A stretch of DNA of 64,000 bases from Planctomycetaceae bacterium (GCA_900299185.1 OMIV01000292.1:1-64000); one strand, 5' to 3'. Positions 9,940-20,341 are shown, counted from the first letter of the stretch. Notes: generated from the letters alone by a model not told the origin. A program made the numbers and translations.

Positions 9940-10102
9940 AATGATTCTCGCGCGGGATGTTGGTGAGAGGATTCAATTCAGAGCCAGATTGGGACTGGCT
10001 TGTTGGGGCGAGAATATCGTCAGGTTGATCGAACGCTGACAAGGGCAGGTAAATGCAGCGTTCAGTGAGAGCTCGATTTGATCGAGCTGAGATTCTGCCA
10101 AG

Positions 10103-10768
10103 TCATTTCTTCAGCAAGTTGGCTGGCAACTCCGACAGAGCCGTCAGTTCGAGAATGTCGGTCTGATACCACTGCTTCTCATTCAACAGCTTCTTGGTTC
10201 GATCGGTGAAGCGATAACCGACGACATGAGAAGCGTAAGCCAGTCCGTCTTCGGTCTTCTTCCACTCGCTGACCATGTGACGTGTGTCGGTGTAGTCGAT
10301 TGCGATCAGAAGCTTAATTTCAGGATCGAAGTAGAGTTCGATGGGTTCTTTGATGGCTTCCGTGACCTTTAACCCGAGAGCCTGTTTGCCTCCAACCGTG
10401 GCGTCTGGAATCACGGAGATCTTGGCATCGGGGGCTGACAAAATCCGAAGGCTCCAGGCCCACATCAAAACACGGACTTTGTCTTTCTCACGAGGGCCGT
10501 TTCCAACCCACATGCGGCCGCCAAGCTCGATCGTTGATGTGCGATTGCCTTTCTCGTCGGCGGCCGGTTTGGCTGCAGGCGTGGAAGTGATGAGAACGCG
10601 TTCTCGATAGCGCATGAACTTAAGCAACTTGTCCTCGCCACCAACGGCACCGATGACTTGCTCAACGAGTTTCTAGGAGTCGCCTTCTTCGGCTGGGAGT
10701 CGACCATTCATGGAAGACATTGCCAGCGTCGTCAGCAACAGCAGGAGTTTGAGACCGGAGCTTGGCAT
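10103..10768 (-). pseudogene. Small secreted protein, interrupted by amber stop
   Basis: An uninterrupted frame apart from one TAG (10675-10673) would run from ATG 10768 to 10103, 221 codons. The first 31 codons encode a good signal peptide (MPSSGLKLLLLLTTLAMSS) and the part after the TAG reads KLVEQVIGAVGGEDKLLKFM and continues without a break. The context GDS-stop-KLVEQ suggests CAG to TAG. The downstream ATG 10627 would give a 174-residue product without export signal. The mature part (YRERVLITS, GRMWVGNG, YFDPEIKLLIAIDY, SEWKKTEDGLAYASHVVGYR) resembles LolA/LppX-like lipid-binding beta proteins common in planctomycetes, a tentative match. Confidence 0.7.
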
Positions 10769-10855
10769 GTGAAGGTTTCCTGTTTCGACTCGCGGTTGTG
10801 GCTATGGCTTCGAGTTTTCGGCTCGCATAGTTGAGCACTCCAAACGAGGTGCGTC

Positions 10856-12340
10856 TTACGCGAAGGCTTGTTCGGCGACTTCGATCGCTCGCAGCAGCCC
10901 TTTGGCTTTGTTGAGCGTTTCTTGGTACTCGCTGATGGGCACGCTGTCGGCCACGATGCCGGCACCGGCTTGGACGTAGGCGTTCTCGCCTTGCATCACG
11001 AGAGTCCTCAAGGCAATGCAAGTATCCATGTTGCCTGTGAAGTCGATGTAGCCCACCGCTCCGGCATACGGACCGCGACGATGGGGTTCGATCTCGTCGA
11101 TGATCTGCATCGCTCGAACCTTGGGGGCACCCGAAACCGTTCCTGCGGGCAGACCGGCTCGCAGGGCGTCAAAGGCCGAAAGACCTTCTCGCAATTGGCC
11201 GGTCACGTTCGATGTAATATGCATCACATGGCTATAGCGTTCGACGACCATCACGTCGGTCAGCTTGACCGAGCCATACTTTGCGACGCGGCCAACATCG
11301 TTGCGACCAAGGTCAACGAGCATGACGTGCTCCGCTCGTTCCTTTTCATCGGCAAGCAATTCGGCTTCGAGTCGTGCGTCCTCGGCCGCATTGGCGCCAC
11401 GTTTGCGAGTTCCGGCGATTGGTCGAATGGTGACTTCCCCCTCTTCGACTCGAACCATGATTTCCGGAGAACCTCCAACAAGCTGCACGCTGGGAGTCTT
11501 CAGCAACAGCATGTACGGACTCGGGTTGACCAGTCGCAGAGCGCGGTACACATCAAGCGGTTTCGCTGACGTTTGCAGCTTCAGTCGCTGGCTGATGACA
11601 ACTTGGAAGATGTCGCCCGCCTTGATGTATTCCTTGCATTTGGCGACAGCTGTTTCGAAGTCTGCTTGAGTGAAGTTCGACTCGAACGGCAGCTTCGGTT
11701 CGCCAGCAAATACAACATCAAACATGCGCAGCGGAGCGGTTGGCTCTTGCAGACGGCGGACGATCTCGTCGACTCGATCACACGCTCGTTGATAGTTCGC
11801 TGTGACATCTCCGGTGGTGGAAGCATGGCAGACGACCAAAATCGTTTTGCGACTTTGATCAAAGATCACCATGCAGTCGTAGAACGCGAACGAGAGATCG
11901 GGCAGATGGCGATCGTCGCGCGGAGCGTTCGGCAGATTCTCGGAGTATCGAATCACGTCGTAGCTGGCATAGCCGACCGCGCCTCCGCAGAAACGCGGCA
12001 ACTCGGGGAGATGGACCGCTCGAAACTTCTTCAGCAGCGACTCCAGTTCCTTGATCGGATCGTCGACGACGTATCGTCGAGTTTGCTCGCCTTCAGAGAG
12101 GACGATCTCCTTCCCAAACGCTTCGACTCGCAGGAACGGGTCAGCTCCGATGAAGCTGTAACGACCGATCCATTCGCCACCGACCACACTCTCAAAGAGG
12201 AACCCGTTGTCGCCAGCTTTCAACTTGCTGAAGGCTTCGACCGGAGTGAGGGTGTCGCTGGTGAGCTGGCGATAAACAGGGACGAGATCAACATCGGCAG
12301 CCAGTTTTTGGAAGGTTGCCAGATCGGGGCGATGTGTCAT
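10856..12340 (-). CDS. trpE: Anthranilate synthase component I
   Basis: Makes anthranilate from chorismate with ammonia supplied by the TrpG glutaminase subunit, the first step of tryptophan synthesis. At 494 residues it has the full two-part architecture: an N-terminal regulatory domain with the [19 protein letters not shown] stretch (equivalent to the LLES tryptophan-binding motif), then the chorismate-binding domain with FEVV-type core [41 protein letters not shown], and [16 protein letters not shown] followed by [13 protein letters not shown]. trpG and other trp genes are not adjacent. No leader peptide or attenuator is visible; the hairpins upstream belong to an interspersed repeat. Confidence 0.96.
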   Translation of the reverse strand: MTHRPDLATFQKLAADVDLVPVYRQLTSDTLTPVEAFSKLKAGDNGFLFESVVGGEWIGRYSFIGADPFLRVEAFGKEIVLSEGEQTRRYVVDDPIKELESLLKKFRAVHLPELPRFCGGAVGYASYDVIRYSENLPNAPRDDRHLPDLSFAFYDCMVIFDQSRKTILVVCHASTTGDVTANYQRACDRVDEIVRRLQEPTAPLRMFDVVFAGEPKLPFESNFTQADFETAVAKCKEYIKAGDIFQVVISQRLKLQTSAKPLDVYRALRLVNPSPYMLLLKTPSVQLVGGSPEIMVRVEEGEVTIRPIAGTRKRGANAAEDARLEAELLADEKERAEHVMLVDLGRNDVGRVAKYGSVKLTDVMVVERYSHVMHITSNVTGQLREGLSAFDALRAGLPAGTVSGAPKVRAMQIIDEIEPHRRGPYAGAVGYIDFTGNMDTCIALRTLVMQGENAYVQAGAGIVADSVPISEYQETLNKAKGLLRAIEVAEQAFA

Positions 12341-12400
12341 GAAGTGGGCTCGATTGAAGGGACAGCTAGTGCGTCTTCAAGCATTCAATATCCGGTTCAG

Positions 12401-12453
12401 CAAGTCGCGGAGCGACTCGCCGACGTAGCTCAGTCGCTCCGCGACTGAGATGG
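12401..12453. repeat. Palindromic repeat family A, copy 1
   Basis: Two adjacent imperfect palindromes (AGTCGCGGAGCGACT and CTCAGTCGCTCCGCGACTGAG) joined by a GACGTAGCT spacer. A second, inverted copy with nearly the same sequence is at 24436-24489. It lies upstream of trpE in a gap without genes. Confidence 0.8.
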
Positions 12454-12882
12454 GCAACGCGAATACTTAACTTTGACGACGCAGTCGCCAAATAGCCAAA
12501 CGACAAACAAGTGGTCGCAGGGCGAATGACCGGCTGAACTCACTCACGGTGCGGAAGAGATCGCGAGAGGATCGAGGCATTAAAGACTCTCTCAATGACT
12601 TCTGCTTCGTGGTTGGATCAGCTCGCCAGTCGCTTGCACGGAATCGTGAATCGCTGCTCCGACACCTGCCGCAGAAGCGCCGTTCAGAGCACCTTGTCGC
12701 GACTTTTGGGGAGTCCTAGTATCCGCCCCGCTTCACGGTTGGAGTGGCCTAACTCGGCTGCTTTCGATGTTTCGAACTGGCCAAAACGCGGGGCGAATTG
12801 GACTCATTGCGACTTGGATTTGCCAGTCACACGCTTGCTGATCGCCGGCCTGTGCAGCGGTTCCGAGCGTGGGATTCTCCAC
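12454..12882. other. Gap between trpE and mcsA
   Basis: Divergent intergenic region of about 430 bases after the repeat. It should contain promoters for trpE and mcsA, but I see no convincing boxes. A frame open from 12595 runs into mcsA; its N-terminal 96 residues have no zinc-finger or other domain character and are best read as untranslated. Confidence 0.5.
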
Positions 12883-13395
12883 ATGAAGAAGTGCCGTCGT
12901 TGCTCGAAGCCCGCCACCTTGCACATCACCGAGATACGCAAGGGCGAAGTCGTCGAGATTCATCTCTGTGAAGTCTGCGCCAAGGACTATCTCAGTCAGT
13001 CCGAAGCGACCGACTCATCTCAGCCAGACTTTGAATTTGAAAAGTTCGAAGACGCCGCGGACCAGCTCGAAGCGATCGAAGATCCGGTTTGTGAAAACTG
13101 CGGCATCACCTTCCGTGAGTTCCGCAAGAACGGTCGGTTGGGATGTGCTCACGACTACGAAACTTTCCGTGAGGACATGGTGCCGCTGTTAGAGAACATT
13201 CATGGCGAGACTCAGCATGTTGGCAAGTCGCCGCGCCGCTCGGCTGGAACCAGCACGACTCAGAACCAACTCGTTCGCTTGAAGGGCCAACTGAAGGCGG
13301 CGATTGACGACGAGCGATACGAAGAGGCTGCCAAACTTCGCGATCAGATTGTGGCGTTGGAAGCCGAGCTCGGTGGCCAACCCAAGACCGAATGA
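12883..13395 (+). CDS. mcsA: McsA-like activator of protein arginine kinase (UvrB/UvrC motif)
   Basis: A 170-residue protein. The N-terminus has two treble-clef-type cysteine pairs (MKKCRRCSKPATLHIT and HLCEVCAKDYL), then a second set in CENCGITFREFRKNGRLGC, and the C-terminus has a UvrB/UvrC motif coiled coil (LKAAIDDERYEEAAKLRDQI). This is the McsA layout. McsA binds and activates the arginine kinase McsB, which is the next gene 110 bases downstream. The start at ATG 12883 is chosen because the first CxxC pair begins four residues later, as in the family; the longer frame back to 12595 is not supported. Confidence 0.9.
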   Translation: MKKCRRCSKPATLHITEIRKGEVVEIHLCEVCAKDYLSQSEATDSSQPDFEFEKFEDAADQLEAIEDPVCENCGITFREFRKNGRLGCAHDYETFREDMVPLLENIHGETQHVGKSPRRSAGTSTTQNQLVRLKGQLKAAIDDERYEEAAKLRDQIVALEAELGGQPKTE

Positions 13396-13505
13396 CAGCG
13401 GCGGCCATAATGACTTCGGGGCGAACGGTCGCTTGCCGATGTTCCTAACGCTCCCTGCCGAATGCTTTTGAAATCATCTTTGAATTTAGACACCGGAGAC
13501 TCACC

Positions 13506-14579
13506 GTGGATCTGGATAGCCTCACGCAGAACGTCAGCGAATGGTTGCGTGGGACCGGTCCCGAGTCCGACATCGTCGTTTCGACGCGCATCAGGTTGGC
13601 TCGCAACTTGGCTCAGTTTCCGTTCGCCAGCAAAGCCAGCGACGACGTCAAAGCCCAAATCGTTGGCCAGATGCAAGGCGTGCTGACCGAGCTGCCCATC
13701 GCCAAGCCGTTGTCATGGGTCGATGTTGAAGCGCTGAACGATGTTGATCGACAGTTCTTGGTCGAACGCCAGTTGATCAGTCGCGAGTTAGCTGACTCTG
13801 CCTGGCCGCGAGGTGTCGCGGTCGCTCAGACCGAAGACATCGCCATTATGGTCAACGAAGAAGACCATTTGAGATTGCAGGTATTGCGCAGCGGCTTGGC
13901 GTTTGACGATTGCTGGGAAGAGATGAACGCCATAGACGACGCCATTGAAGAGCGAGTGACCTACGCCTTTGACGACATGTTTGGCTACCTCACGGCCTGC
14001 CCGACCAACGCCGGGACGGGTATTCGAGTCAGCGTGATGATGCACCTGCCGGCATTGGTTCAGACTCGCGAAGTCAGCAAAGTCTTCAACGCTTTGCAGA
14101 AGATCAACGTGGCCGTGCGCGGGCTTTATGGCGAAGGCAGCCAAGCCTTGGGTGACTTCTACCAGATCTCCAATCAGTTCACGCTGGGGATGAGCGAGAC
14201 GCAGATCATCGACAAGGTCCGTGAAGTCATTCCGATGATCTTGAAGTACGAACGCAAGGCGCGGGCCGAGATGCTCGAAGCCAAACGAGCGGACCTGCAC
14301 GACTACATTTCGCGGTGCTACGGCACGCTGTGTAGCGCTCAGAAGCTGAGCTCTGAAGAGACCATGCAGTTGCTGTCTAGCGTCCGGTTGGGCGTGAACT
14401 TGGGACTGATCAATTCAGTCCGGCTGCAAACGTTGAATCAACTCTTCATTCAGATTCAACGAGCCCACCTGCAAAAGCTGAAGCACGTGGAGCTGAGCAA
14501 GTCCGAACGCGACGCCACTCGCGCCGCCTTAATTCGTCAGCGACTAACAGCAGAACGCAAAGAACTCGGCGAAGTCTAA
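13506..14579 (+). CDS. mcsB: Protein arginine kinase McsB
   Basis: Phosphohydrolase-fold guanido kinase that phosphorylates protein arginine residues; in Firmicutes this marks proteins for ClpCP. The 357 residues hold STRIRLARNLAQFPF near the N-terminus (nucleotide-binding arginines), NEEDHLRLQ, the active-site CPTNAGTGIRVSVMMHLPAL with its cysteine, and GLYGEGSQALGDFYQISNQ. Translation starts at GTG 13506. It forms a two-gene unit with mcsA. ClpC and CtsR, the other members of the Firmicute operon, are not in the window. The C-terminal helical part (residues about 260-357) is as in bacterial McsB. Confidence 0.94.
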   Translation: MDLDSLTQNVSEWLRGTGPESDIVVSTRIRLARNLAQFPFASKASDDVKAQIVGQMQGVLTELPIAKPLSWVDVEALNDVDRQFLVERQLISRELADSAWPRGVAVAQTEDIAIMVNEEDHLRLQVLRSGLAFDDCWEEMNAIDDAIEERVTYAFDDMFGYLTACPTNAGTGIRVSVMMHLPALVQTREVSKVFNALQKINVAVRGLYGEGSQALGDFYQISNQFTLGMSETQIIDKVREVIPMILKYERKARAEMLEAKRADLHDYISRCYGTLCSAQKLSSEETMQLLSSVRLGVNLGLINSVRLQTLNQLFIQIQRAHLQKLKHVELSKSERDATRAALIRQRLTAERKELGEV

Positions 14580-14660
14580 AAGCTCCGACGTTGAGTTCGT
14601 CGGGATCGGCTTGGCAACTGCCTCTCCCTCCCGAGGCTTCGCACGACAAGCGACGAACTC

Positions 14661-17600
14661 TTAGTTCGAGGTTGGCGGCTCGAACGAGAACTCTCGGAGC
14701 TGATTCATTTTTGCGCGGGCCATCTTTTGCGAGGCATCGTGCAGGACTTCGACCAGTCGAATGTTCGGCACCACATCTTCGAGTTCGATGTCGCCGGTGC
14801 GAACGTTGAGGACTCGGAGTCGGCTTTCGTAGATCGTTGATTTCACTTGGCCATTCGCGTCGAGTTCGACTTTTTGCGTCGATCGACCCAAGCCCAGGAG
14901 CGGCAGTTCCGGCAAGTTGAACGACGACATCGAGTCGTTCTCGACAGCAAGCGACCAGGCGACCGTTCCGTCGGAGCGATTGACTGCGTGGCAGCGGCCG
15001 TTGACGTTGATCTGATGCTGCGTCGTTCTCACGAAGCCGAACTGAGGTGCCGCCGCGAGTGGCTCATCCACAAAGACTAAGAGTCGATCGAAAGCTTCTG
15101 TAACAAAAAGTCCTTCCAACTTTGTGGGGGCAGGCACGCGAGCTTCGGTCAACTTGCGACCGGTGGTCGTTTCGATCAACTCCAAGCGTCCGCCTGGATC
15201 GAGCACTGCAAACGATTGATCGCTCATCGCATGCGACTTCGTGCCGCGAGCAACTCGCCGCGACCAAATCTCTTGATCTGCGATGACATCTCGGCAGCTC
15301 AAGACATCATCGGTTTCGGTTTCTTGACGAGTAATCAACTTGGTGCCGCTCCAGCCGACCCATCTTTCGCGCGGCGGGAGTTGCCGAATGCCAGCGTCTT
15401 GTCCGTCGCTCGCTCGATAAACGAAGCCACGGTTGCCATCGCTTTCAATCGCACACAGGAACTGCTCGTTGCCGATTAAATCGGACTCGGCCGGCGCATC
15501 GTCGCGTTTCCAAATGACGTTCCCAGTCAATGGTTCCAGACACAGCAAGTCACGCAGCTTTTGAATCGCGACATAACTTGGTTGCAGGGCGAACGGCTGC
15601 CACACGATCTCCGGTCGCGGCATGCGATTACCCACAACGATTTGATTCCGCTGCATGCGGCGGATGGCAATTTGAGTTCGCCAGTCGTTGCTGTTCTCAA
15701 TGGTGGGGGTGGTCCACAGTTGCTTGGCTTCGGGCGTGGATGTATCGATCGCGTGCAGAGCTGATCCAGTCCAGACCACTAGCAATGGCCCCACCGCGCG
15801 GGCGAACGGAGTGCCCGAGCCCGAGTACGATTGATAGAACGATTTCTGGCCGGACAACTCCCACAGACGATTGCCTTGCTTGTCGAGTCCGTACCAGTTG
15901 CGTTTGGTTTGGTCGAAGCCCAGCCAGAGTCGCGGGTCCGCATCGACGGACTGATGAACTTCGGCCATCACGCGCGGCTCGATCGTGGTGGGAGCTGGGT
16001 TTAGTGGCTTCTCGCTCTTTTTCGGTCGCACGACTTCCCACGGAGACGGCGCGTTTAGAGCGGCTCGGACGGTTGAGTTCTGAGGTTCTGACTGACCAAC
16101 TTCGCGACCGCGCTGACCGTTCGAGAACAGTTCGTCGGCATGTACTGACTCGAGTCGACTTAGCCACGCGGCACGTCGCGTCAGTGAGACCGCAGGCTTC
16201 GGTTCCCACACGCTGCGGAGTTTGAAGAGCAGTTCGCGCTCACCGGTTGGTGTTGTGGTCGAATAGATCCGACGCAGCAGTAACTCGGCTTCGAATGATT
16301 GGCCTTTGCCAATGAGCTGATCGACCAAGTTCGTCTGCAGGCGGCGACCTTCTGGCAAGCCACCGAACAATGCCAAGCGACGTTCGATGGGTTGCTCGCC
16401 ATTGACGAGTTCCGCCAGCCGAGTGGCCGCCGTGGCTCGTTGCTCGGGATTGAGTCGGTCAAGCCACGTGGCCAGTTGCGCTTGATACCACGCATCCAGC
16501 CTTACCGACCGCGCGACGCTGAGCCGTTGCAGTTGGTTCGAGTCTGAAAGTCGCGCGGCTTCGAGGGGGATTCCGGCGATCGACAGCAGTTCGTTGACTG
16601 CGGCAGGCAGATCGTCATTGCGTTCGAACGCTCGCGCCAGTTCGACGTGCAAGTCCCAACGTAAAAGCTGCCCCGAAGTGTCGTCAGGCAGTCGCTTCAG
16701 GAAGGCTTCTGACATCAGCGATTTCCGCAATTCGGGCGGGATCGATGTCGAGTCGGTAAGGGCCTTTCTCAAAATCAGATGAGCTCGCGATTGAGCCGAT
16801 GCCTCAAGTGCTTCAGCGACTCGCAGTTGTTCGAGCCCTTCTGTAACGCGACCGGCTGCAAAGTAGGCTGCACCCAACTCGGTCATTAAGGCTGCGTTCT
16901 GTGGTTGCGAGCGGACGACTTCAGCCAATGTCGCGATCCGCTCGTTGCCACTCTGCAAACTTCGCAGTCCATCCCAACCCAGCGAGAACACTCGACCCGC
17001 AGCCACGACGAGATTGCCGGGTACCCAATCTTCCAACTTATGAGACCGAGTTACGAAGCGGCCTGATTCCACTTCGATGCCCACGACATCTCCAGAGGTC
17101 AGTGGCATGAAGTAGGTGCCATTCGTGAGATACCCCAGCCCGGCGGGCATCGCTGCGTTCGGCCAATCGCGAACTTCCACTGGCCACGCCGGAGTTCCGT
17201 CGGCCAATTGCACGGCACGCATTCCGTTGCGGCCAGCGATCAACACGCGGCCGGCATCTACTGCGGCCACAAACACTCCATCTCCTCGCGGCGCGGTCCA
17301 GCGAACATGCCCATCACTCAGCGCCAAGCAGACCAATTCATTGCTATCCGGTGCGGTCACCAGCACTGCGTCGCCCTGAATCAGCAGGCTCGTATCACAC
17401 CAGCGATCAAGCTCAAACACTCGATTGACCTCGCGGCTGGTGCGTTGCCACGGGTTAAACGGATTGACGCTGGGAGCTTCGATACGCGGCACTTGGAAGG
17501 CCCACCGCAATGCGCCCGTCGTTAAGTCGATGGCCACGATTCGTTGGTTGGGTGTGCGACAAATTACAACTCCGTTGGCATACGACGGGCTCGATGCAAA

Positions 17601-20309
17601 CGGGGATTCCAACTGCTTCGGGCGAGCCCGAGTCCACCAGATGGGCAACGTCGGTCCGAACTGCGAGGAGTTCAGCAACCACTGACGTCGCATGTCTCCG
17701 GTGGCGGCATCGAGTTCTCGAAGTGTGGTTTCTTCCTTTCTGCTGACTATGACGAACAGATTGCCGCCGATGACCAGCGGTGGCCCGAGATACTTCAAAC
17801 TCGCTTTCGATCCCGTGCTGCGCTTTTGCCATTTGAGCTTGCCGGTCACGACGTCATACGCCGACAGCGCGTTCGTGCCGTCTTGCGAATCTGTGCTCAG
17901 AGTCAGTCTGCCTTCAGCATCGACGGCTAAACGTTGCACCTCGGGCGACGGCTCGAAGCGATCGCTCTCAATACAGAACACCGACCGTCCATCGCTCGCC
18001 AATGTGCCGTAGGTGGAATCATCAAACAGACGCTCCTGTAGGAACTCTGTCACGAATGGTCCCTGCGATTCGATTCCTACGCCGATCGCTCGATGCAGCA
18101 AGCCGTTGATGGTGTCTTCGGGCTCCGCAGTCCACAGCACATCGCCGCGTGAGTTAACGGCTCGCAGATCCGTCAAAGTGCGAAAGAAGATGACATCGCC
18201 CAGGACGAGCGGCTGCACCGTTGGGATGCGGCTGAGTCGGTATTTTTTCACCCAGGCTTTCGCATCGCTCAGTGGGTCTTTCAGAGGGGGCGCGGTGAGC
18301 AATGTCGAAGTCGATGTTGCGAACAACACCGGCTGCACACCTTTGGTTTGTGGGTTGCGGTCCGCTCGTCCGCGATGCAGCAACCAATCGTCCGCGCTCA
18401 CCGTTTGAGGAGCAACCAAGGCGAGCCAATCACCCACTGTCTCGGGCTTTTCGAACAAGCGAGTCACGCGACCGCCCAAGGTCACGGCGACGTCTGAGTG
18501 GTCTGCTTTCAAATTGGCCAAGACGCGCCGCGCTTGATCGCCATCACCCAACCGCGACCAGCACATCGCACGCTTGAGACTCAAATTGGGTTCAAAGTTG
18601 CTCGCCCAATGAGACTGCTGGGCAAGCCGCTCGAACCGCATGGCGGCGTCCATCAAGTGTCCGATGTCGAAGTCGAAGTTCGCCAGTCGATAAGAGGCTT
18701 CGGCACCGGCCTGAGTATGGAACGACTCTTTCGACAACTTCTCAAGCAGCGCGAGATCGTTTGTCTCCATGGCTTGATCCAACAGCTTGCGAGCAGCCGG
18801 TCCGAAGTGCTGCTCGTAAACCGCGAGTCCAATCTCAGGCAGTTCGCGAACGAGTCGTTCGGCTTCCGTTCGCAACTCCAGATACTGGGGCGTGCCGCGC
18901 ACCGGCTGATACCAGCGATCTTGAACGCGGCGGATGAGTTCTCCCAAGTGCGCGGCAGCTTCGGCAAAGCGTTGCTCACGAATGAGCTGCCGAGCTCGAT
19001 TGAGCTTCTGCACTTCGAACCCCTCGGCCAAGTTGAGTCCGATGGGCTGCTCATCGTCCGGCGTCTCGGCTTCGGCGGGATCTTTCGCTGGCCCACCAGG
19101 GACCGCTCGAAAGCCCTCACGCTCCTCTGGTGTTGGAACGGGCATGGGAGCAATCGGCCGCTTTGCCAACGAAGCTTTCAACTTGCCGATCATCTCCGCG
19201 CGCTTCTCGACGTTGTTGAAGCGGTACGCGCCAAAGTTGATGCCGTTTTGTGGGTTCTGTGCGATCTGTTGAAACCACGCTGTGGCATGGGGCAGGTCGT
19301 AGTCAGCAGGCTTCTGACCGGTGAAGTTCACAATCCACGCCAGCGCTAAGTCACGCGACTGGATGGCTTCAACCTTGCCGTTGATAAAGAAGTTGGTGAC
19401 TGTCGAGTCGTCTTCCAGGCATGGTAAGAGTGCTTCCACATATGCTTTGCCACCGAGCCGAGCGACGCACTCAACGGCATACCCGGACGGCTTGGCGTGC
19501 AAATACTTGATGGCTTCGGGCAGGCACTCGACGACGCGAAATTGCAGAGCATCGTTGAACGAAGCGAAGCGGAGTTGATCTGCGGCAAAGCCCATGCGGA
19601 GATAATTCAACTGCACGCCTTTGGCGACGGTTTGATGTGGTCCCGCATCGTTCACGAGCTTGCGGAACTCTTGCTGATGCCACCAATTTCGAAACTGGCT
19701 TTGCTCGACCACATTCAGATCGCTGCTGATGGACGGCTCGGTCGCGATCATCAACAGCGCGAGCAGATTCATCGCATCGGGGACTTTGCGGCGGTTCGGA
19801 TTGGGCGAGTTCTGCGACGCCAGATACTGCCGCACTCGGGCCGATACGGCGTCGGCTGCAGCTTCATCGTCGATGCCATACGCGAGCATCGCTCCAGGTT
19901 CGACATTCATCATCGCCGCGAACGTCTTGCGAACATTCACGCTGGTCCCAAACCGATCGGCAAACCGTTTCCAGCCGGGCAGAGCGACTCCTGGTTTAGT
20001 CGCTTCGAAGTCCGCAATCTGCTGCTTGAGTTCCAGTTGAATGACTTGAGCCAAGGCCTGCCGCGAGCGTCGTCGAATTTCGGGATCGGTATCTCGAACA
20101 CCTTCCAGCAACGCGGCATTTGCACCAGCCTGGAGGCCAATCAATTCCGCCATCGCCGCGTTTCGTTCGGCATTAACAGCCGATCCGAGTCGCTTCACCA
20201 ACTGAGCAGCTTCTGCTGTTGGAGTCTGTGCCACCGCTTGAGCAGCTGCGCTGTTCGAGAATCCTCCAAGCAGCAACACGGCGATCATCAAGCCAAACGC
20301 GAATCGCAA
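14661..20309 (-). CDS. Giant secreted PQQ-propeller/HEAT/TPR protein
   Basis: About 1880 residues. I start it at TTG 20309, which gives a complete signal peptide (MRFAFGLMIAVLLLGGFSNSAAAQA); the frame is open to 20537, but that stretch runs through an intergenic GC-rich repeat. The N-terminus has HEAT-like helices (SAVNAERNAAMAELIGL, DTDPEIRRRSRQALA), followed by a TPR-like region. Two blocks of PQQ-type beta-propeller repeats follow (for example LSAYDVVTGKLKWQKR, VVICRTPNQRIVAIDLTTGALRWAF, LCLEPLTGNVIWKRDD), with TPR-like helices between them. BamB-like propellers bind proteins, so an extracytoplasmic scaffold role is likely; no catalytic residues were seen. It is convergent with mcsB, 81 bases apart. 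Confidence 0.82.
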   Translation of the reverse strand: MRFAFGLMIAVLLLGGFSNSAAAQAVAQTPTAEAAQLVKRLGSAVNAERNAAMAELIGLQAGANAALLEGVRDTDPEIRRRSRQALAQVIQLELKQQIADFEATKPGVALPGWKRFADRFGTSVNVRKTFAAMMNVEPGAMLAYGIDDEAAADAVSARVRQYLASQNSPNPNRRKVPDAMNLLALLMIATEPSISSDLNVVEQSQFRNWWHQQEFRKLVNDAGPHQTVAKGVQLNYLRMGFAADQLRFASFNDALQFRVVECLPEAIKYLHAKPSGYAVECVARLGGKAYVEALLPCLEDDSTVTNFFINGKVEAIQSRDLALAWIVNFTGQKPADYDLPHATAWFQQIAQNPQNGINFGAYRFNNVEKRAEMIGKLKASLAKRPIAPMPVPTPEEREGFRAVPGGPAKDPAEAETPDDEQPIGLNLAEGFEVQKLNRARQLIREQRFAEAAAHLGELIRRVQDRWYQPVRGTPQYLELRTEAERLVRELPEIGLAVYEQHFGPAARKLLDQAMETNDLALLEKLSKESFHTQAGAEASYRLANFDFDIGHLMDAAMRFERLAQQSHWASNFEPNLSLKRAMCWSRLGDGDQARRVLANLKADHSDVAVTLGGRVTRLFEKPETVGDWLALVAPQTVSADDWLLHRGRADRNPQTKGVQPVLFATSTSTLLTAPPLKDPLSDAKAWVKKYRLSRIPTVQPLVLGDVIFFRTLTDLRAVNSRGDVLWTAEPEDTINGLLHRAIGVGIESQGPFVTEFLQERLFDDSTYGTLASDGRSVFCIESDRFEPSPEVQRLAVDAEGRLTLSTDSQDGTNALSAYDVVTGKLKWQKRSTGSKASLKYLGPPLVIGGNLFVIVSRKEETTLRELDAATGDMRRQWLLNSSQFGPTLPIWWTRARPKQLESPFASSPSYANGVVICRTPNQRIVAIDLTTGALRWAFQVPRIEAPSVNPFNPWQRTSREVNRVFELDRWCDTSLLIQGDAVLVTAPDSNELVCLALSDGHVRWTAPRGDGVFVAAVDAGRVLIAGRNGMRAVQLADGTPAWPVEVRDWPNAAMPAGLGYLTNGTYFMPLTSGDVVGIEVESGRFVTRSHKLEDWVPGNLVVAAGRVFSLGWDGLRSLQSGNERIATLAEVVRSQPQNAALMTELGAAYFAAGRVTEGLEQLRVAEALEASAQSRAHLILRKALTDSTSIPPELRKSLMSEAFLKRLPDDTSGQLLRWDLHVELARAFERNDDLPAAVNELLSIAGIPLEAARLSDSNQLQRLSVARSVRLDAWYQAQLATWLDRLNPEQRATAATRLAELVNGEQPIERRLALFGGLPEGRRLQTNLVDQLIGKGQSFEAELLLRRIYSTTTPTGERELLFKLRSVWEPKPAVSLTRRAAWLSRLESVHADELFSNGQRGREVGQSEPQNSTVRAALNAPSPWEVVRPKKSEKPLNPAPTTIEPRVMAEVHQSVDADPRLWLGFDQTKRNWYGLDKQGNRLWELSGQKSFYQSYSGSGTPFARAVGPLLVVWTGSALHAIDTSTPEAKQLWTTPTIENSNDWRTQIAIRRMQRNQIVVGNRMPRPEIVWQPFALQPSYVAIQKLRDLLCLEPLTGNVIWKRDDAPAESDLIGNEQFLCAIESDGNRGFVYRASDGQDAGIRQLPPRERWVGWSGTKLITRQETETDDVLSCRDVIADQEIWSRRVARGTKSHAMSDQSFAVLDPGGRLELIETTTGRKLTEARVPAPTKLEGLFVTEAFDRLLVFVDEPLAAAPQFGFVRTTQHQINVNGRCHAVNRSDGTVAWSLAVENDSMSSFNLPELPLLGLGRSTQKVELDANGQVKSTIYESRLRVLNVRTGDIELEDVVPNIRLVEVLHDASQKMARAKMNQLREFSFEPPTSN

Positions 20310-20341
20310 TCTCTCTCTGCCGAGGCTTCTTTGTCTCCTCG

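Noticed and set aside
10070-10088. Hairpin AGCTCGAT-TTG-ATCGAGCT as a terminator
   Set aside because: No T-run follows on either strand.
10868-12448. Long + strand open frames opposite trpE
   Set aside because: They lie antisense to a firmly identified gene and have no domain or export features; high GC at third positions explains them.
12341-12460. Hairpins upstream of trpE as a tryptophan attenuator
   Set aside because: The structure is a copy of repeat A, also present at 24436-24489 far from any trp gene, and no leader peptide with Trp codons is visible.
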